A stretch of DNA of 64,000 bases, taken from Cliona cf. orientalis. Lineage: Eukaryota; Porifera; Demospongiae; Clionaida; Clionaidae. Both the position numbers and the translations under genes were made by a program. The number at the start of each line of letters is the position of its first letter. The stretch's first letter is position 1. Positions 11,493 to 22,473 of the stretch are shown one piece after another. Below the pieces are notes generated by a model. That model saw only the letters and a list, made by a program, of their open reading frames with translations. It made no database searches and was not told the DNA's origin. Location of the stretch: the NCBI GenBank assembly GCA_963930775.1, contig OZ005693.1:11318525-11382524 (forward strand). The letters are read 5' to 3'.

Positions 11493-14400
11493 ATGAGCCA
11501 CGAATTTCAGGTGCACCACCTTCTCAACGAGCTGGTCTCGCTGCTCCGAGTGAAGGGAGCTGATGTTAACATTGATAGCTACGCCGATGTCCTGCTCAAG
11601 AATAGAACACCTTACGTCACCACACAGGTTGATAAAATTATAAATTATATCATACTTTTCATGTTCTCCTCCCCCAATGTCCTCTCCCCACCCCCATAAT
11701 AAATAATTTTTGTATGCTGAAAGTATAAAATTTTCTGTCATACCAAGCCAGGGCTTATAGACTCCTATAATTCCTTGATCATACTATGGAAACACTTGAT
11801 AAACTATTAAATACTATAGAGGATTGAAAATTTCTCAAGTTTTATTTTCGGTTTCGTCTCATTGTAGGTGAGTGCTCACACAGCCAAGAGAAAGTTGGCT
11901 GAGTTTTCATCGTGCGGAGACAAGTTTCTGGCCAAGTATGATGAGTTACGCCAGCGCCAGACTAGAGATCTCAACCCTCTCGTATTCCTGCTCTCAAAGA
12001 TCACCGAAGACGCACAGCTATGTACGTTCCTACAAGAGGCACGCCCACCTCCCTCTGACCACGCCCCCAAGGAGATAACGGACGTCAAGGTGCTCGACCT
12101 TGTGGAAGGTCAAGAGGTCGCTCTGCCGGAAAAAGGTAATGATGGCATACCTCTTGAAATGTCTAATATTTTAGCGCACTGGAGTAATTTATTATATAAA
12201 CTACTGTATATACCGTATAGCTGAAAAATTTGGCGGGGAATTAAATTTGGCGGTTTGGTGATCTATATTACAACCACCAAATTTAAATCCGCCAATATTC
12301 TTACAATAGCGATTTTGGGCTCAACCACCAAATTTAATTCCCACCAATATTTCCGGCTATACGGTATACATGTTATTGTGATTAATGTGTGTGTGTATTA
12401 TTGCTGTATTCAGGAGCTAAGCTGACGCAGGAGGAGCTGGGGGACCTGCTGGGAAAGCTAGCCTCCGTCACAACAACGCTACAGGAGAGAGAGAAGGCTA
12501 AGAAGAAAGCCCCTGAAGTGACCTTTAACCTCCCTAAGCTACCCGAGTGGCTCTCGACCCGGACCTATCTAACAAGAGATTATGTCATCCAATTGCCGCT
12601 GACTTCAAAAGGGGGCGTGGTGGAAGGCGTGGCTTTGGGATCCATGCCAGCTGCTATGCAGGAGCAGGCCATTCTCGAGGATCTGCTGTCAGCAATGATG
12701 GGACAAGATGGAAGGTAAGGGGTCGTCAATTTTCACCAGATAAGTTATTAAGAAATTATTCACTGTTGATTCCCTCTCTCTCCCCTCCCTCCATTAGGTA
12801 CATCCATGCTAGTTCTCTACCGTCCCCTGATTCTGAGCGAAGCTTCACGGTAGACAGGACCTTGGACGTGTCTCTCCATGCCCTCCTGGATCGAATTCTC
12901 CCTCTCTGCGGCCATTACTCCACAGTCAGTCGATTCATCGAGGAAAGAAACAAATACGTCCATGGCGTTGTCAACCAGGCCCTCTGCTCCTCCATGCGTG
13001 GCCTACTCAAAGAGTACTGGATCATCGTGGCTCAGTTGGAGCACCAGTATCGCACCAACCAGCTCACTCTTCAGAAGCTTTGGTTTTACGTACAGCCGTG
13101 TAAGACCACCCTGGAGATTTTGTCACGTATTGCCGTCTCGATCACAAAGGGGTCGTGTCGAGGTGGAAAAACGCTCACGAATCTTCACAACTTCACGTCG
13201 GGTTACATTGGCGACTCTCGCTGTCAGGAGCTGTGCCTAAGCTTGACACAGGCTGCGTGTAAGCCGTACTTCGACATGCTCGAGAAGTGGATATACAGCG
13301 GCGTAGTGTGCGACCCCTACCTCGAGTTCATGGTGCAGGAGCACGAAATGATTCAAAAAGATCGACTCCACGAGGAGTACAATGATTCCTACTGGGAGAG
13401 GCACTACACTGTCGTGCAGGAGAATACACCTTCTTTTCTAGAGTATTTAGCAGAGAAAATCTTGAGTACGGGGAAGTATCTGAATGTGATCCGAGAGTGT
13501 GGGCGCGAGGTGAACTACCCCAAAGCAAAGGCAATCCAGTACTCCGTGCAAGAGAGAAGCTATGTCGAGCAGATCGAAAAGGCGCACATTTACGCTAGCA
13601 AGCAGCTGCTGGAATTGATGATCAAGGATCAGGATCTATTCGGTTACCTTCATTCGATCAAGCACTACTTTCTGCTGGACCAGGGTGACCTTTTGGTGCA
13701 CTTTATGGACATGGCCCAAGATGAGCTCTACAAGCCAATGTCAGAGATTCTCTCTCAGCGATTGCAGTCGCTTCTCGAGCTAGCGATTCGCACCAGCCTA
13801 GCGGACCACGATCCCTACAAGGACAACGTTCAGCCTCATCTCGTGCCCTTTGACCTTGTCACCCAGCTGCTCTACATCGTGGCGATTCAACCGGAAGGGG
13901 TGGGGCCAGGAGTAGCCCCACCCCCTCCCATACTCCGTCCGTCGTCCGAAACGACTCTGTCCGGCCTTGAGGCTTTCTGTCTCGACTATCGTGTGAAATG
14001 GCCTCTTTCGCTGGTAATCAGTCGAAAGTGTCTGTTCAAATATCAGATGTTGTTTCGCCACCTGTTCTACTGCAAGCACGTGGAGCGCCAGCTCGGCGTT
14101 TCATGGAGCCTCTACAAGGCAAGAAAGGACTCACTACTCTCCTCTCACTCGTGGTAGGTCACAGAAATTATATAAATAATATGTTCATAAAAAGATTGAC
14201 GAGTTAGTTTTTCATAATTTAGGAGTGTTTCGCTGTCAAGTGTAATAATCCAAACTTTAGGGATTTATTTCGAGTATGGGGAGCACAGGCATGACCCATT
14301 GTATTGATTTCTCCCTCTCCCTAGAGTTGTCTAAAAGCATATATACACATCTATCTAGAGAATAGTGCTAAAGTATTGGAATATAATATCTCATTTCCCA

Positions 14401-15304
14401 CTACTGAAGAAATATTATCAACATAATTATTATTATACTGATAATTTGTTTTTTATCGATCAGTACTAAGCTATTGGGTTATAGTAGTTAGTGTTTGAAA
14501 GTTTTTTTGTCCCAAATTTTTGTTTATATTTGAAAATTTACGCCATGTCCTTTGTGGGTTAGTGAGGGTGTTGTCCTGATAACCGTTGTTGACATAATTC
14601 AGGCGTAATAATTATTGTTCGTTATAAACGATGTTATTTATAAACAAGTCACCAGTAATTACTCCATAGCATCAACAGATTAGATTGTCAAATGTAAACA
14701 CTTTTATCACCCCTTGTTTCTCCCCTCCCCCCTCTCTCTCTGATCCCCTCCTTCTCCCTTGCCTCCTCCCAGGTATGGCTGTGCATTTGCCCTCCTTCAG
14801 CGAATGCTCAACTTTGTCCAGAACCTTCAGTACTACATGATGTTTGAAGTTCTTGAGCCCAACTGGCTTGAACTGGAGCACAAGCTTCGCACAGCGGCCA
14901 CCATCGATGACGTCCTAGCAAGACACAATGATTTCCTTGATAAGTGCCTACGAGACTGCCTACTCAGCAGTCGCGACATCCTCGAGAACATGAGTCGACT
15001 GATGACGATATGTACCACATTCACGGCGCACATGCAGCTGGTCTCACTAGAGTCCAGGGGGACCACGGTGACAGCGAGCGATCGACCTCCCGTTATCAAA
15101 TCCAAACTGGTCTTATCCAGCATGGGGGACGTGATGGAGGGAGGAGCTACGAGCACCCAGGCTATCGAGAGGTTCGATGGAAGCTTCACTAAAGAGCTGG
15201 TGTCGCTTCTTGACAAGTTGCACTCACTGCAGACGGACACTGTGGGAGGGATAGTGGCTAGGCTCAACTTCAATGGATTCTACCAACAAAATCTAACCTC
15301 ATAG
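11493..15304 (+). CDS. TUBGCP2: Gamma-tubulin complex component 2 (GCP2)
   Basis: Five exons, 11493-11627, 11868-12135, 12414-12714, 12798-14153 and 14773-15304, encode about 863 residues (human GCP2 is 902). GCP2 pairs with GCP3 in the gamma-tubulin small complex and ring complex that nucleates microtubules at centrosomes and spindle poles. The N-terminus shows KNRTPYVTT and SAHTAKRKLAEFS. The large exon holds the GRIP1 region (SRFIEERN, LQKLWFYVQP, GDSRCQELCL, DPYLEFMVQEHE, LSTGKYLNVIRECG). The last exons hold GRIP2 (DQGDLLVHFMDMA, VKWPLSLVISRKCLFKYQMLFRH, RMLNFVQNLQYYMMFEV). The reading frame is intact. The start at 11493 matches the family N-terminus and lies just downstream of the short shared promoter. 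Confidence 0.96.
12213..12364. mobile_element. MITE, 152 bp, TA-flanked, CCGT termini
   Basis: Long terminal inverted repeats of about 44 bases: CCGTATAGC followed by an AATTAAATTTGGCGG block on the left, and the same on the complement from the right end. TA flanks at 12211-12212 and 12365-12366. A further AAATTTGG/CCAAATTT pair lies inside. It sits in intron 2 of TUBGCP2. Confidence 0.8.
14154..14772. other. Last intron of TUBGCP2
   Basis: An AT-rich intron of 619 bases between phase-2 exon ends, with a pyrimidine-rich acceptor (CTCCTTCTCCCTTGCCTCCTCCCAG region). I see no gene, repeat element or RNA in it. Confidence 0.7.
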
Positions 15305-15915
15305 CAACTGTACAATCATGTATTGCAACATTGTATATATATATACTATAATAATAATATTATTATCATAGTTATGTTTGTCCATTGACAATAAAGCACA
15401 TGACATTATTATACAGTATACCACTATTATTTTGTGCTATTATAGGGTTTTTTTTCTACATAGAGATCAGCAGGGTGTGTCCCCCCCAAAAATTTTATAG
15501 AAACTTCATGAAATGTTGCTTATAAAATTGGCTCTTTGGAAACACTAGTACAAAAATTAATTATACTTTAGCTCCCCATTGAGGGGCCACATCGATCCCC
15601 CTCCCACCCCAGCCCCTTGGGCTGCCAATTTCAGCTGTTTCCGGATCCCCTCAAAAAGTTTTGAGCCATATAAAACCCTGTGTTATGCTCAAAGGTAGTG
15701 TGTTCCTTGTTATGTGTGTGTATGCTGCGCTTCGTGTGCCATTAGAATAGTGCTTCACTTTTAACCAAATGGAACAAAAAGATGACAAATAAACACTGAC
15801 ACTCACACATAAACACAAGGTTTTACATGTACAAAATAAATATTCACTCAACGGGTATGTATTCAATTCCAGTATATAAAGTGTATAAACATGTATTATT
15901 GTGTGTCTCCAATAT
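15305..15915. other. Convergent intergenic region, TUBGCP2 / CAAX-protein gene
   Basis: It holds the 3' UTRs of two genes that run towards each other. An AATAAA signal for TUBGCP2 is at 15390-15395. The middle is AT-rich with a GGGTTTTTTTT stretch. There is no supported coding sequence. Confidence 0.7.
15390..15395 (+). terminator. Polyadenylation signal of TUBGCP2
   Basis: Canonical AATAAA 86 bases after the TUBGCP2 stop codon, in the sense orientation. Confidence 0.7.
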
Positions 15916-16697
15916 TCATAGCACAGTACAACAGCCATTGCTCTTGTCATTTCTCTCACCCGTGCTGTTATTTAGATCTAGAAGAGGTGACCTTTCAGTC
16001 ATCACCTGGTTGCCACGGCGACCCTGGCTCACTATAATTATTAGGGTAGGATAAATTACATCAAGCTAGATTGAATTATTAGGTTAACCCTTTTACCTCT
16101 ATATTCATCGTCCTGTGGAGGGGGTCGTTTCTCACTAGCTGGTTGGACGGAATCTTCAGCCAAGGCCAATTTGGGTTGGTCAGGGTCATCGACATATTGA
16201 TCAGCTCTGAGGGTGCCCCTGTCATCAATATCACTATCACTGTCTCCTTCGGTAGCAGAGAAGTACTGTGCACCTTGGTGTAGTAGGCGTGAAGAGAGAT
16301 CATCACCATTGTATTCTGCGCTCTTTAAAGGTTTTGGGGGGGGGGGGGGGGGGGGGTGGGTACATAGGTAATCTTTTTTGGATACTAAAGCAGAAAAAAT
16401 ATCATACCTTGAGGATGTATTCTCTGGGATAATCTGAGTCTATTCCATCGGCAGTATGGAAACTCGCCGTGTCCACTGAAATGGTGGATGAAGTACGAGG
16501 CAGATCTTGTGCTAAAAGGGTAATAATTTGCGCGAAGTTTTCATCAAAATCCGAGTAAATGGTCGCGTATAAATAAATAACTTACGAGATCCTTGAACTT
16601 CAAAGCCCGTGCTAGCTCCGTCCGATAGCTGTTCTTCGTCCATGTTAGCATCCGCTCGAGAGGAGGAAATAACTTTGAATCCCAACGACGAATCCAT
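15916..16697 (-). CDS. Small acidic protein with C-terminal CAAX box, family unknown
   Basis: Four exons in phase: 16697-16586, 16511-16408, 16322-16097 and 16031-15916, about 185 residues. I do not recognise the family. The protein is rich in Ser, Asp and Glu and looks disordered (ATEGDSDSDIDDRG in the middle). It ends in GCCTVL and a stop. CTVL fits the CAAX prenylation motif, and the Cys just before it is a likely palmitoylation site, so attachment to a membrane is inferred. There is no GTPase motif. Its start is 134 bases from the divergent RECK-like gene. Another reading of the last exon would lose the CAAX, but it is not in phase with exon 3. The intron between exons 2 and 3 carries a poly-G run (16338-16356). 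Confidence 0.6.
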
Positions 16698-16830
16698 GCC
16701 CGAACAATTTTTTTTGCTGACTCAGCTAATAATTTATTGTTACGCCAGCCCCACCCATTTTGCCTTCTAGGCATGCGCATGAACATACCCATGGTAACGT
16801 GATTTTTGATGCGCCATTGATGAAGGAGAA
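16698..16830. promoter_or_regulatory. Head-to-head promoter region, CAAX gene / RECK-like gene
   Basis: Only 133 bases lie between the start codons. GCATGCGCAT at 16771-16780 is a partial NRF-1-like palindrome, and CCCCACCC is at about 16749. The spacing implies a bidirectional promoter. Confidence 0.55.
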
Positions 16831-19800
16831 ATGGATACTTTCAAACGTTTGTTGTGTTTATGCGCAATTTTCGTTTTATCTACGCCTAGCTTTGTTGGTA
16901 AGGGAACTTAATTTTTTTATATTATCCGTGACTGATGTATCAGCAATAATAATTATTTTCAATTTTATAGTCTCAGGCTGTAGTAATGAAACACCTTGTC
17001 AACCAGGATTTCTGTGCTCACCACACAAGAAGTGTATTCCAGCTGCCGGCGTCATCACTCTATTTCCCAACCAACTGAAGGATCCTCAAATTATTAGTGG
17101 AACTGCTTCACTTAGGGTCCTAAGGGAAACGAAAGCACTTGAGGAAGATGGTAAATTAATCAGTAACTTTAGTATCATAATATATATATTATTATTATGT
17201 CAACAATATACTGTGTATTTAATATGTATCAGGAGCAGCATCAATTTTAAAGGGAAATGAAGGAAATAATGATCGAGAGGAGGAAAATTTGGCACCCAAA
17301 GGTGAACACAAGCAGCACAAACATCACTCAAAATCACACAAACACGGAAAAAATAAGGCCCATCACAATTCGGGAGGCACATCCAAGAAAGATGGTCTAA
17401 AAATGCTACAGAATATCACTGGCTTTTCGGATACGAGGCAGCTCAAATCACTGATCTTCGATGACAACAAGGAATTTGGGGAATTTCCCATAGCCAGGGA
17501 CAAGCGATTGACTCCTGATGTTTCACAATGGCAGGATATTCTGAACACATTAAAGCAGGGAGATATTGGAGCAACTACAGCACTGTCTAATGCTGATGAC
17601 ATGGAATCGGATACAGGGAGGCAGTTGGAAATGCTAGAGGCAATAGAACATCAGTTGGAGGAAGAGATTGCCAAAAGTGAATCAGCTGCAAAGCATGGCC
17701 ACCATAGGCAGCACCCTTCCATGGACATTGAAGCTAAAAAAGAAGAGATCCAAGTCTTGAAAGAAATTGAAGACTCACTCCAGCAGACTCCACCCACTGA
17801 AGATAATCACGCTGTAACGACAGGGGCCCATACTCATGGCAGTACTCATTCACACCACCATAAGCATGGCCACATGCAAGAAGCGGCTGCTGAGGGTAAG
17901 CCCCTTAATGATCCAAACAATCATCCTCACCACGGTCACAAGCCAAGTACAGATGCAGAAGCTACACTGAGCCCTGATGATATGGAAAAGGTGGTTTTCG
18001 ATGATATTCTCAAAGCTGAGAGCGATGGGTTGACTAGAAAGCAGGGAATTGAATTGGAGAGGGAGATAGAAAGCTTAGAGGAGATAGAGAAACAAACAAC
18101 TGAAGATTTGATAAAGAACAGTGACTCTCAGACAAAGTAAGTCGTGAGTGGTGTGTACGATGATATAGCGGCACTTTAGATAAAATTGTTGTCAGCATGG
18201 GAGATTGAATATGCACATGTGTACTACACAAAAATAAACTCTATTGTGTACATTGTCAAATGTTAGTTTGGACGAGGCCGAGAATCGGCTGCAGCTGTGG
18301 GGGGTTCTGCAGCAGCTAGACCAGAAACTGAAAACACAATTTCCAAATACAAAACTATCAAGGTTTGTCTATTGTATACTGTTATAATATCAATGAGTAA
18401 ATGTTTGCTATTCCGATTGCCCAGGGAACGGCGCAGCGTCGGCGCTAATGCTCACACTGAAACAAAGAGATCGATTGGGATGATACGTGGACGCGTTTTG
18501 GCCGAACTACGGAAAGCTACTCAAGCGGCAAGGAGACTAAAGCAAGCCCAGTCTAATAATGCTCCAGCATCCAATTCAGCAACTGCCCCTACTAATCAGC
18601 AAGCTAAAACTAAAGTTCCAGCTAAGACAAAAGATGATATTGGGGTGATAAATTCTGATCGATGTAAACGTTGTGAGCCACTGATAGGAGAAGAGGTGTG
18701 TGGAGCTAATGGCAAGACATATGTGTCTCTGTGTCATGCAGTCAACTGCGCTGGTCTTCGAGAGAGTGACATCACTGCCAGCCGATGTGTGGAGGAGGTT
18801 AATTAAACAAATGTTTATTTCCAAAATAAAAACAGTTATGTTTCATTGAAGTTTTGTTTCAGGATGAGTGTGTAAGCAATAGATGCAGTGAGAGAGAGCA
18901 ATGTGTCCCAATGACACATGGCACATGTCTTGCCCTGTACTCCAAGGATGGCTATACCAGGCTTCCCTGTAGACGATACATCTGTGGTAAAAAATAAACT
19001 CTCCTTTGTATGCTAAATAATTGTGTATTACAATTTTGTGCAATAATATAGCAAGCAAGGATGAGTGTGTGACTCGTGATGATGAGCATGGTGAGGTGTG
19101 TGGAGAGAATGGGAAGACCTATCTCTCCCTCTGCTACCTGCACAAGGCTGGTGTTCCATTGGCCTACACTGGATTGTGTCGATTTCATCTCTGTCGTGGT
19201 CAAGTCTGTGGAAATGATGGAATCACATACGAGTCTTCGTGCCATGCCAGAGCGCATGGTGTCCGCATTGATTACACAGGAGAATGCTTTACTGAGGAGT
19301 AAGCCCCTATTAATGATAATTACTTATTGAAACTGACTTGATGGTTATTATTTTTTTTATTAAAGTCAAAATGGCAGACTCACTAATTGTGCTGCTGTGC
19401 GGGAGGCTGAGAGATGTGCTAAGCTGCAATGCAGTGACCCAGTTCTACCTGCTGGAGCATGCTGCCCTCTTTGTGGTAAATTAAAAAATTGAGGTACTTA
19501 GTCTATTCTGATAATATATATAATTTTCTCTAGGTGGTGCTCTATTAGTTCACCCTGATTCGGGTGCCCTTGCTGAGCTAGTACAGAGTTGGGAGGAGGT
19601 CAACCACCTCTATATGGTAGAAAACTTCCTTCGCCATCTCCTATCGAACGAGGAGGCAGCAAAGTGTGAGCTGACTGCCACACTAACAAACTCTGGAAAT
19701 TTTTCAGTAGTGCTATCAGCTGCCACTGCTACGGACCACACCATTTGCCTCAACGCTGGAAAAAACCTCGCCCAAGCTATCAATAAAAAGTCACCTATGA

Positions 19801-20105
19801 CCGAGGATGCTATGCTAGGCCCAGTAGCTAAGACGGCCAAGTTCATAAATCCATTTAACCCCGAGGCCAGTATAAAAGGGTTTCTCCTCGATTCCCAGAA
19901 CAAGATGATGTCCAAGGCCTCTGATCTCAAGGACCAGGCAGCAGGCAAAGCTAATGATGCTCTCGTTGAAGCTGAAAAACATGTCAAGGAGCAGCAGAAC
20001 AATAATATGGCTAACAAAGCACTTGGAAAATCTGTGACGGTTCTCATGTGTATCTGGACCTACATTTGTGCAATAGCTTGTGCTATTGCTATGACAGTTG
20101 CATAG
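16831..20105 (+). CDS. RECK-like Kazal-domain membrane-anchored protein
   Basis: Nine exons, 16831-16897, 16971-17150, 17233-18136, 18267-18362, 18425-18797, 18863-18986, 19052-19298, 19366-19475 and 19534-20105, give about 890 residues. The start MDTFKRLLCLCAIFVLSTPS is a signal peptide. A small Cys module follows, then some 300 residues rich in His, Lys and acids (HKQHKHHSKSHKHGKN), then a basic helical part. Next come Kazal-type domains (EVCGANGKTYVSLC; EVCGENGKTYLSLC; QVCGNDGITYESSC), a Cys-rich segment with GACCPLCGG and a 190-residue C-terminal domain. It ends in a hydrophobic tail (LMCIWTYICAIACAIAMTVA). Kazal domains followed by GACCP-x-CGG and a C-terminal domain with a hydrophobic end match the layout of vertebrate RECK, a GPI-anchored metalloprotease inhibitor and Wnt7 co-receptor. 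The N-terminal Cys-knot half of RECK is missing; the His-rich part takes its place. Protease inhibition is inferred, not shown. Confidence 0.7.
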
Positions 20106-20182
20106 TCCATAACGCTATAATACTTATCCATCCCATATTATTATTATTAACCCATGTGTGACATATTGTACTGTCTATTCTA

Positions 20183-21264
20183 TCAATCATTATCAGATTC
20201 TGTACCATCACAAAATGGCAGTTCCACGAGGTCAAAATGTGTGCTAGGTTCGGCTAGGGATGTTTGTGTTTCTCCTATAGGGATTGTATCATCATGACTG
20301 TCTTGAGGGATGTAGAGCATATGGTCATTAACCAAACATGGTCCATAGTCAATATCAATCCTAGTTTTTCTAAACGCCATGCAGTGAAGGTGTGTATCCT
20401 TAACATACTTCCATCGATGAAATCCAAGCACTTCAATGCACTGTTTCCATGACTTCATCATTCCAGCGTGCCTGTTTTGATGAGAGCTATCTGGTGTGAT
20501 GATTAGCAAGATGCCATGAAGACAGAGGGCCTTGTGTGCGTTGATGCAGCACTGGAGCCTCTGATGAGTCGAGGGAAAGTAAGAGAGAAGGAGAGAAAAT
20601 ACGACAATGTCAAATGATCCAGCCTTGATATGATGAAGGCTATTTCCTCCCTTTACTTCTCTTTCAGATCTTGTGCTCAATTCTGAGATATTCACGCTTA
20701 AAAAATCGCATGAGAGAACAGTAGAATGTGCGGGTGTAATATCAATCGCTGTTACTTCAAACTTATCAAATCTGCTGAATGGATTGTAACAACTTCCAAC
20801 ATCCAATAGTCTCCATTTCCTAGCCCCAAAAGCCTCGTAAACAGTTCTCTCAATATCAGCATCTGAGTATGGTAGCAGTTCGATTGGAACGAGCGTTGGC
20901 ATATCATGACCGACTCTCCTCAAATCTTTCCCGATCATCTTTACTAGTGCTCCGCCCACACTGAAGTACTCGTCACACACCTCCACACACCATGTGATGC
21001 GGCCACTGCCTTGCTCCGCCCACGGACCTGTAGCTAGCTTCTCCATCGCCTCCGAGTATTGCTTCAGGCCATCTTTGTCTTGAAGATGGTCCGACCACAC
21101 TTTCTCAACTGAGCCATCGCCTAAAATTCAATAATAAATTTAATCTAGTTATAATTTTTGATCAGCAAGTATTAACCTTTCTTAAATTCCTTTCTGAGCT
21201 TGGAATGGTGCAGCTTGACTAAGGAGGAAAGAGCTTCGTGTTCAGTAGTTCCTCCAGAAGCCAT
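20183..21264 (-). CDS. BMT2: SAMTOR, S-adenosylmethionine sensor upstream of mTORC1
   Basis: Two exons, 21264-21177 and 21120-20183, about 341 residues (human about 405). A class I methyltransferase fold is visible: the SAM-binding motif RLLDVGSCYNPF, acidic DIT in the next strand, the block VVFSLLLSYFPS, LLIITPDSSHQNR and MAFRK near the end. These match human SAMTOR/BMT2 closely. SAMTOR binds SAM and, when SAM is low, binds GATOR1-KICSTOR to restrain mTORC1. An insertion after ITPAHSTVLSCDF is shorter than in vertebrates. Its stop is only 78 bases from the convergent RECK-like stop, so the 3' UTRs overlap or are very short. Confidence 0.95.
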
Positions 21265-21556
21265 TATACACATCTAGTACAATCAAGATATCCGGGAATT
21301 CACCTCGTGGCTCCGTTCACATGACCAGTTATCCTGCTTGAGGTGACCCTTATACAAGTCAGCACACGAGTACTTCGTGGTATGCTAGCTTGCTATAGAG
21401 TGATCTTTCTATCCAAGGCGGTTGTCCATAACAGTTCAATTTACGCCAGTCAGCGCGGAAAGCAGCAAGTTTCTCACCTCTGGCAAACTATATTCAACTC
21501 TAAACGATTCTTCAGTAAGTCTCGATTGATTGATCGGTCCAAGAGACAGAGAGAGA
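21265..21556. promoter_or_regulatory. Head-to-head promoter region, SAMTOR / glutaredoxin
   Basis: 292 bases separate the SAMTOR start from the proposed glutaredoxin leader exon. There is no clear TATA box or NRF-1-like site. If the leader exon is not used, the glutaredoxin promoter would be nearer 22090 and this region would serve SAMTOR alone. Confidence 0.4.
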
Positions 21557-22473
21557 ATGGGTCTGGGCTGCTCCATAGCCAAAGAAGAGGACAGGGGTCA
21601 GTAGCGATCGATTTTATACGCGCGGCGCGCTACTTCTAATCTGGTTTGGCAACTAGAAGCTCTCGCGGGTAGGCCCTTTGTTGTTTTTGGAGCAATGTTT
21701 GTTTTTCGTGAGTGTGAATGTTGTCAATTCCCACACCTCAAATTGACTTAACAGATGGCGCTGGGCGCCTAGTGCGTGCTACTCCCTAGTATTGCCGTGG
21801 CTCTATTTGATGTGTTTGTGTTGTCCGTTTGTGTTCCTGTCTGGTCACGCCTTTAACCACAGACAGCTGACATCACGGAGCAGCGCTTGCTTTGTAGCTA
21901 TTCGCTCAGTGTCATCCAATTGAACAAGCAAACAGCGCTCAACGGGAAAGCCACAAGCTACCGCATATTGCATGCGAGCATGTGTAGCTAACATAACCAC
22001 CTTTTGTCTACAGCATGTACATGCATCACACCATTTGTACCCTGCATTTGTATACATGAGAATGCTACATTTATGATTTATCTATATCTACGTACAGAAA
22101 TGGCTCAACAGTTTGTGGACGAGAAGATTAAAACCAACAAAGTGATGGTATTCTCCAAATCTTATTGTCCGTTCTGCAAAATGGCCAAGGAAGCGCTGAA
22201 CGACACTGGCGTCAAATACGGGCTCATTGAACTTGACGAAAGAGGTATAAATAATCCATGCCAGAATTTTGACGATTTTTTAATAGTGCTGCTACGTACC
22301 TCCTTGCAGATGACTGTTCAGCGATTCAAGACTATTTATTGAAGCTTACCGGGGCACGGTCCGTTCCACGAGTGTTTATCAATGGAAAGTGCATTGGAGG
22401 TGGCTCTGAAACACGTGCCCTGCAAGATCAAGGGAAACTGGTGCCAATGCTCAAGGAAATCGGAGCACTGTAG
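21557..22473 (+). CDS. Glutaredoxin, dithiol class, with possible N-myristoylated leader
   Basis: The sure part is two exons, 22098-22244 and 22310-22473. From ATG 22100 it gives 102 residues with active site CPFC (SKSYCPFCKMAKEAL), the cis-Pro loop SVPRVF and the glutathione-binding GGGSE. It reduces protein disulfides and glutathione mixed disulfides in the cytosol. CPFC replaces the usual CPYC. Upstream, an exon at 21557-21596 encodes MGLGCSIAKEEDR, ends at a GTCAGT donor and joins in frame to AA|ATG at 22098 behind a TACGTACAG acceptor, giving 116 residues. MGxxCS is a classical myristoylation and palmitoylation signal, so a membrane-bound form is inferred. The leader is moderately supported (phase fits, donor acceptable); the core is certain. 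Confidence 0.85.

Noticed and set aside
12547-12797. Upstream extension of the long TUBGCP2 frame as one exon from 12547
   Set aside because: The frame before 12798 is shifted from the conserved one; the donor at 12714 and acceptor at 12797 restore the family sequence.
15980-16035. Alternative C-terminus EPGSPWQPGDD for the CAAX protein
   Set aside because: It needs a reading phase that does not match the end of the preceding exon.
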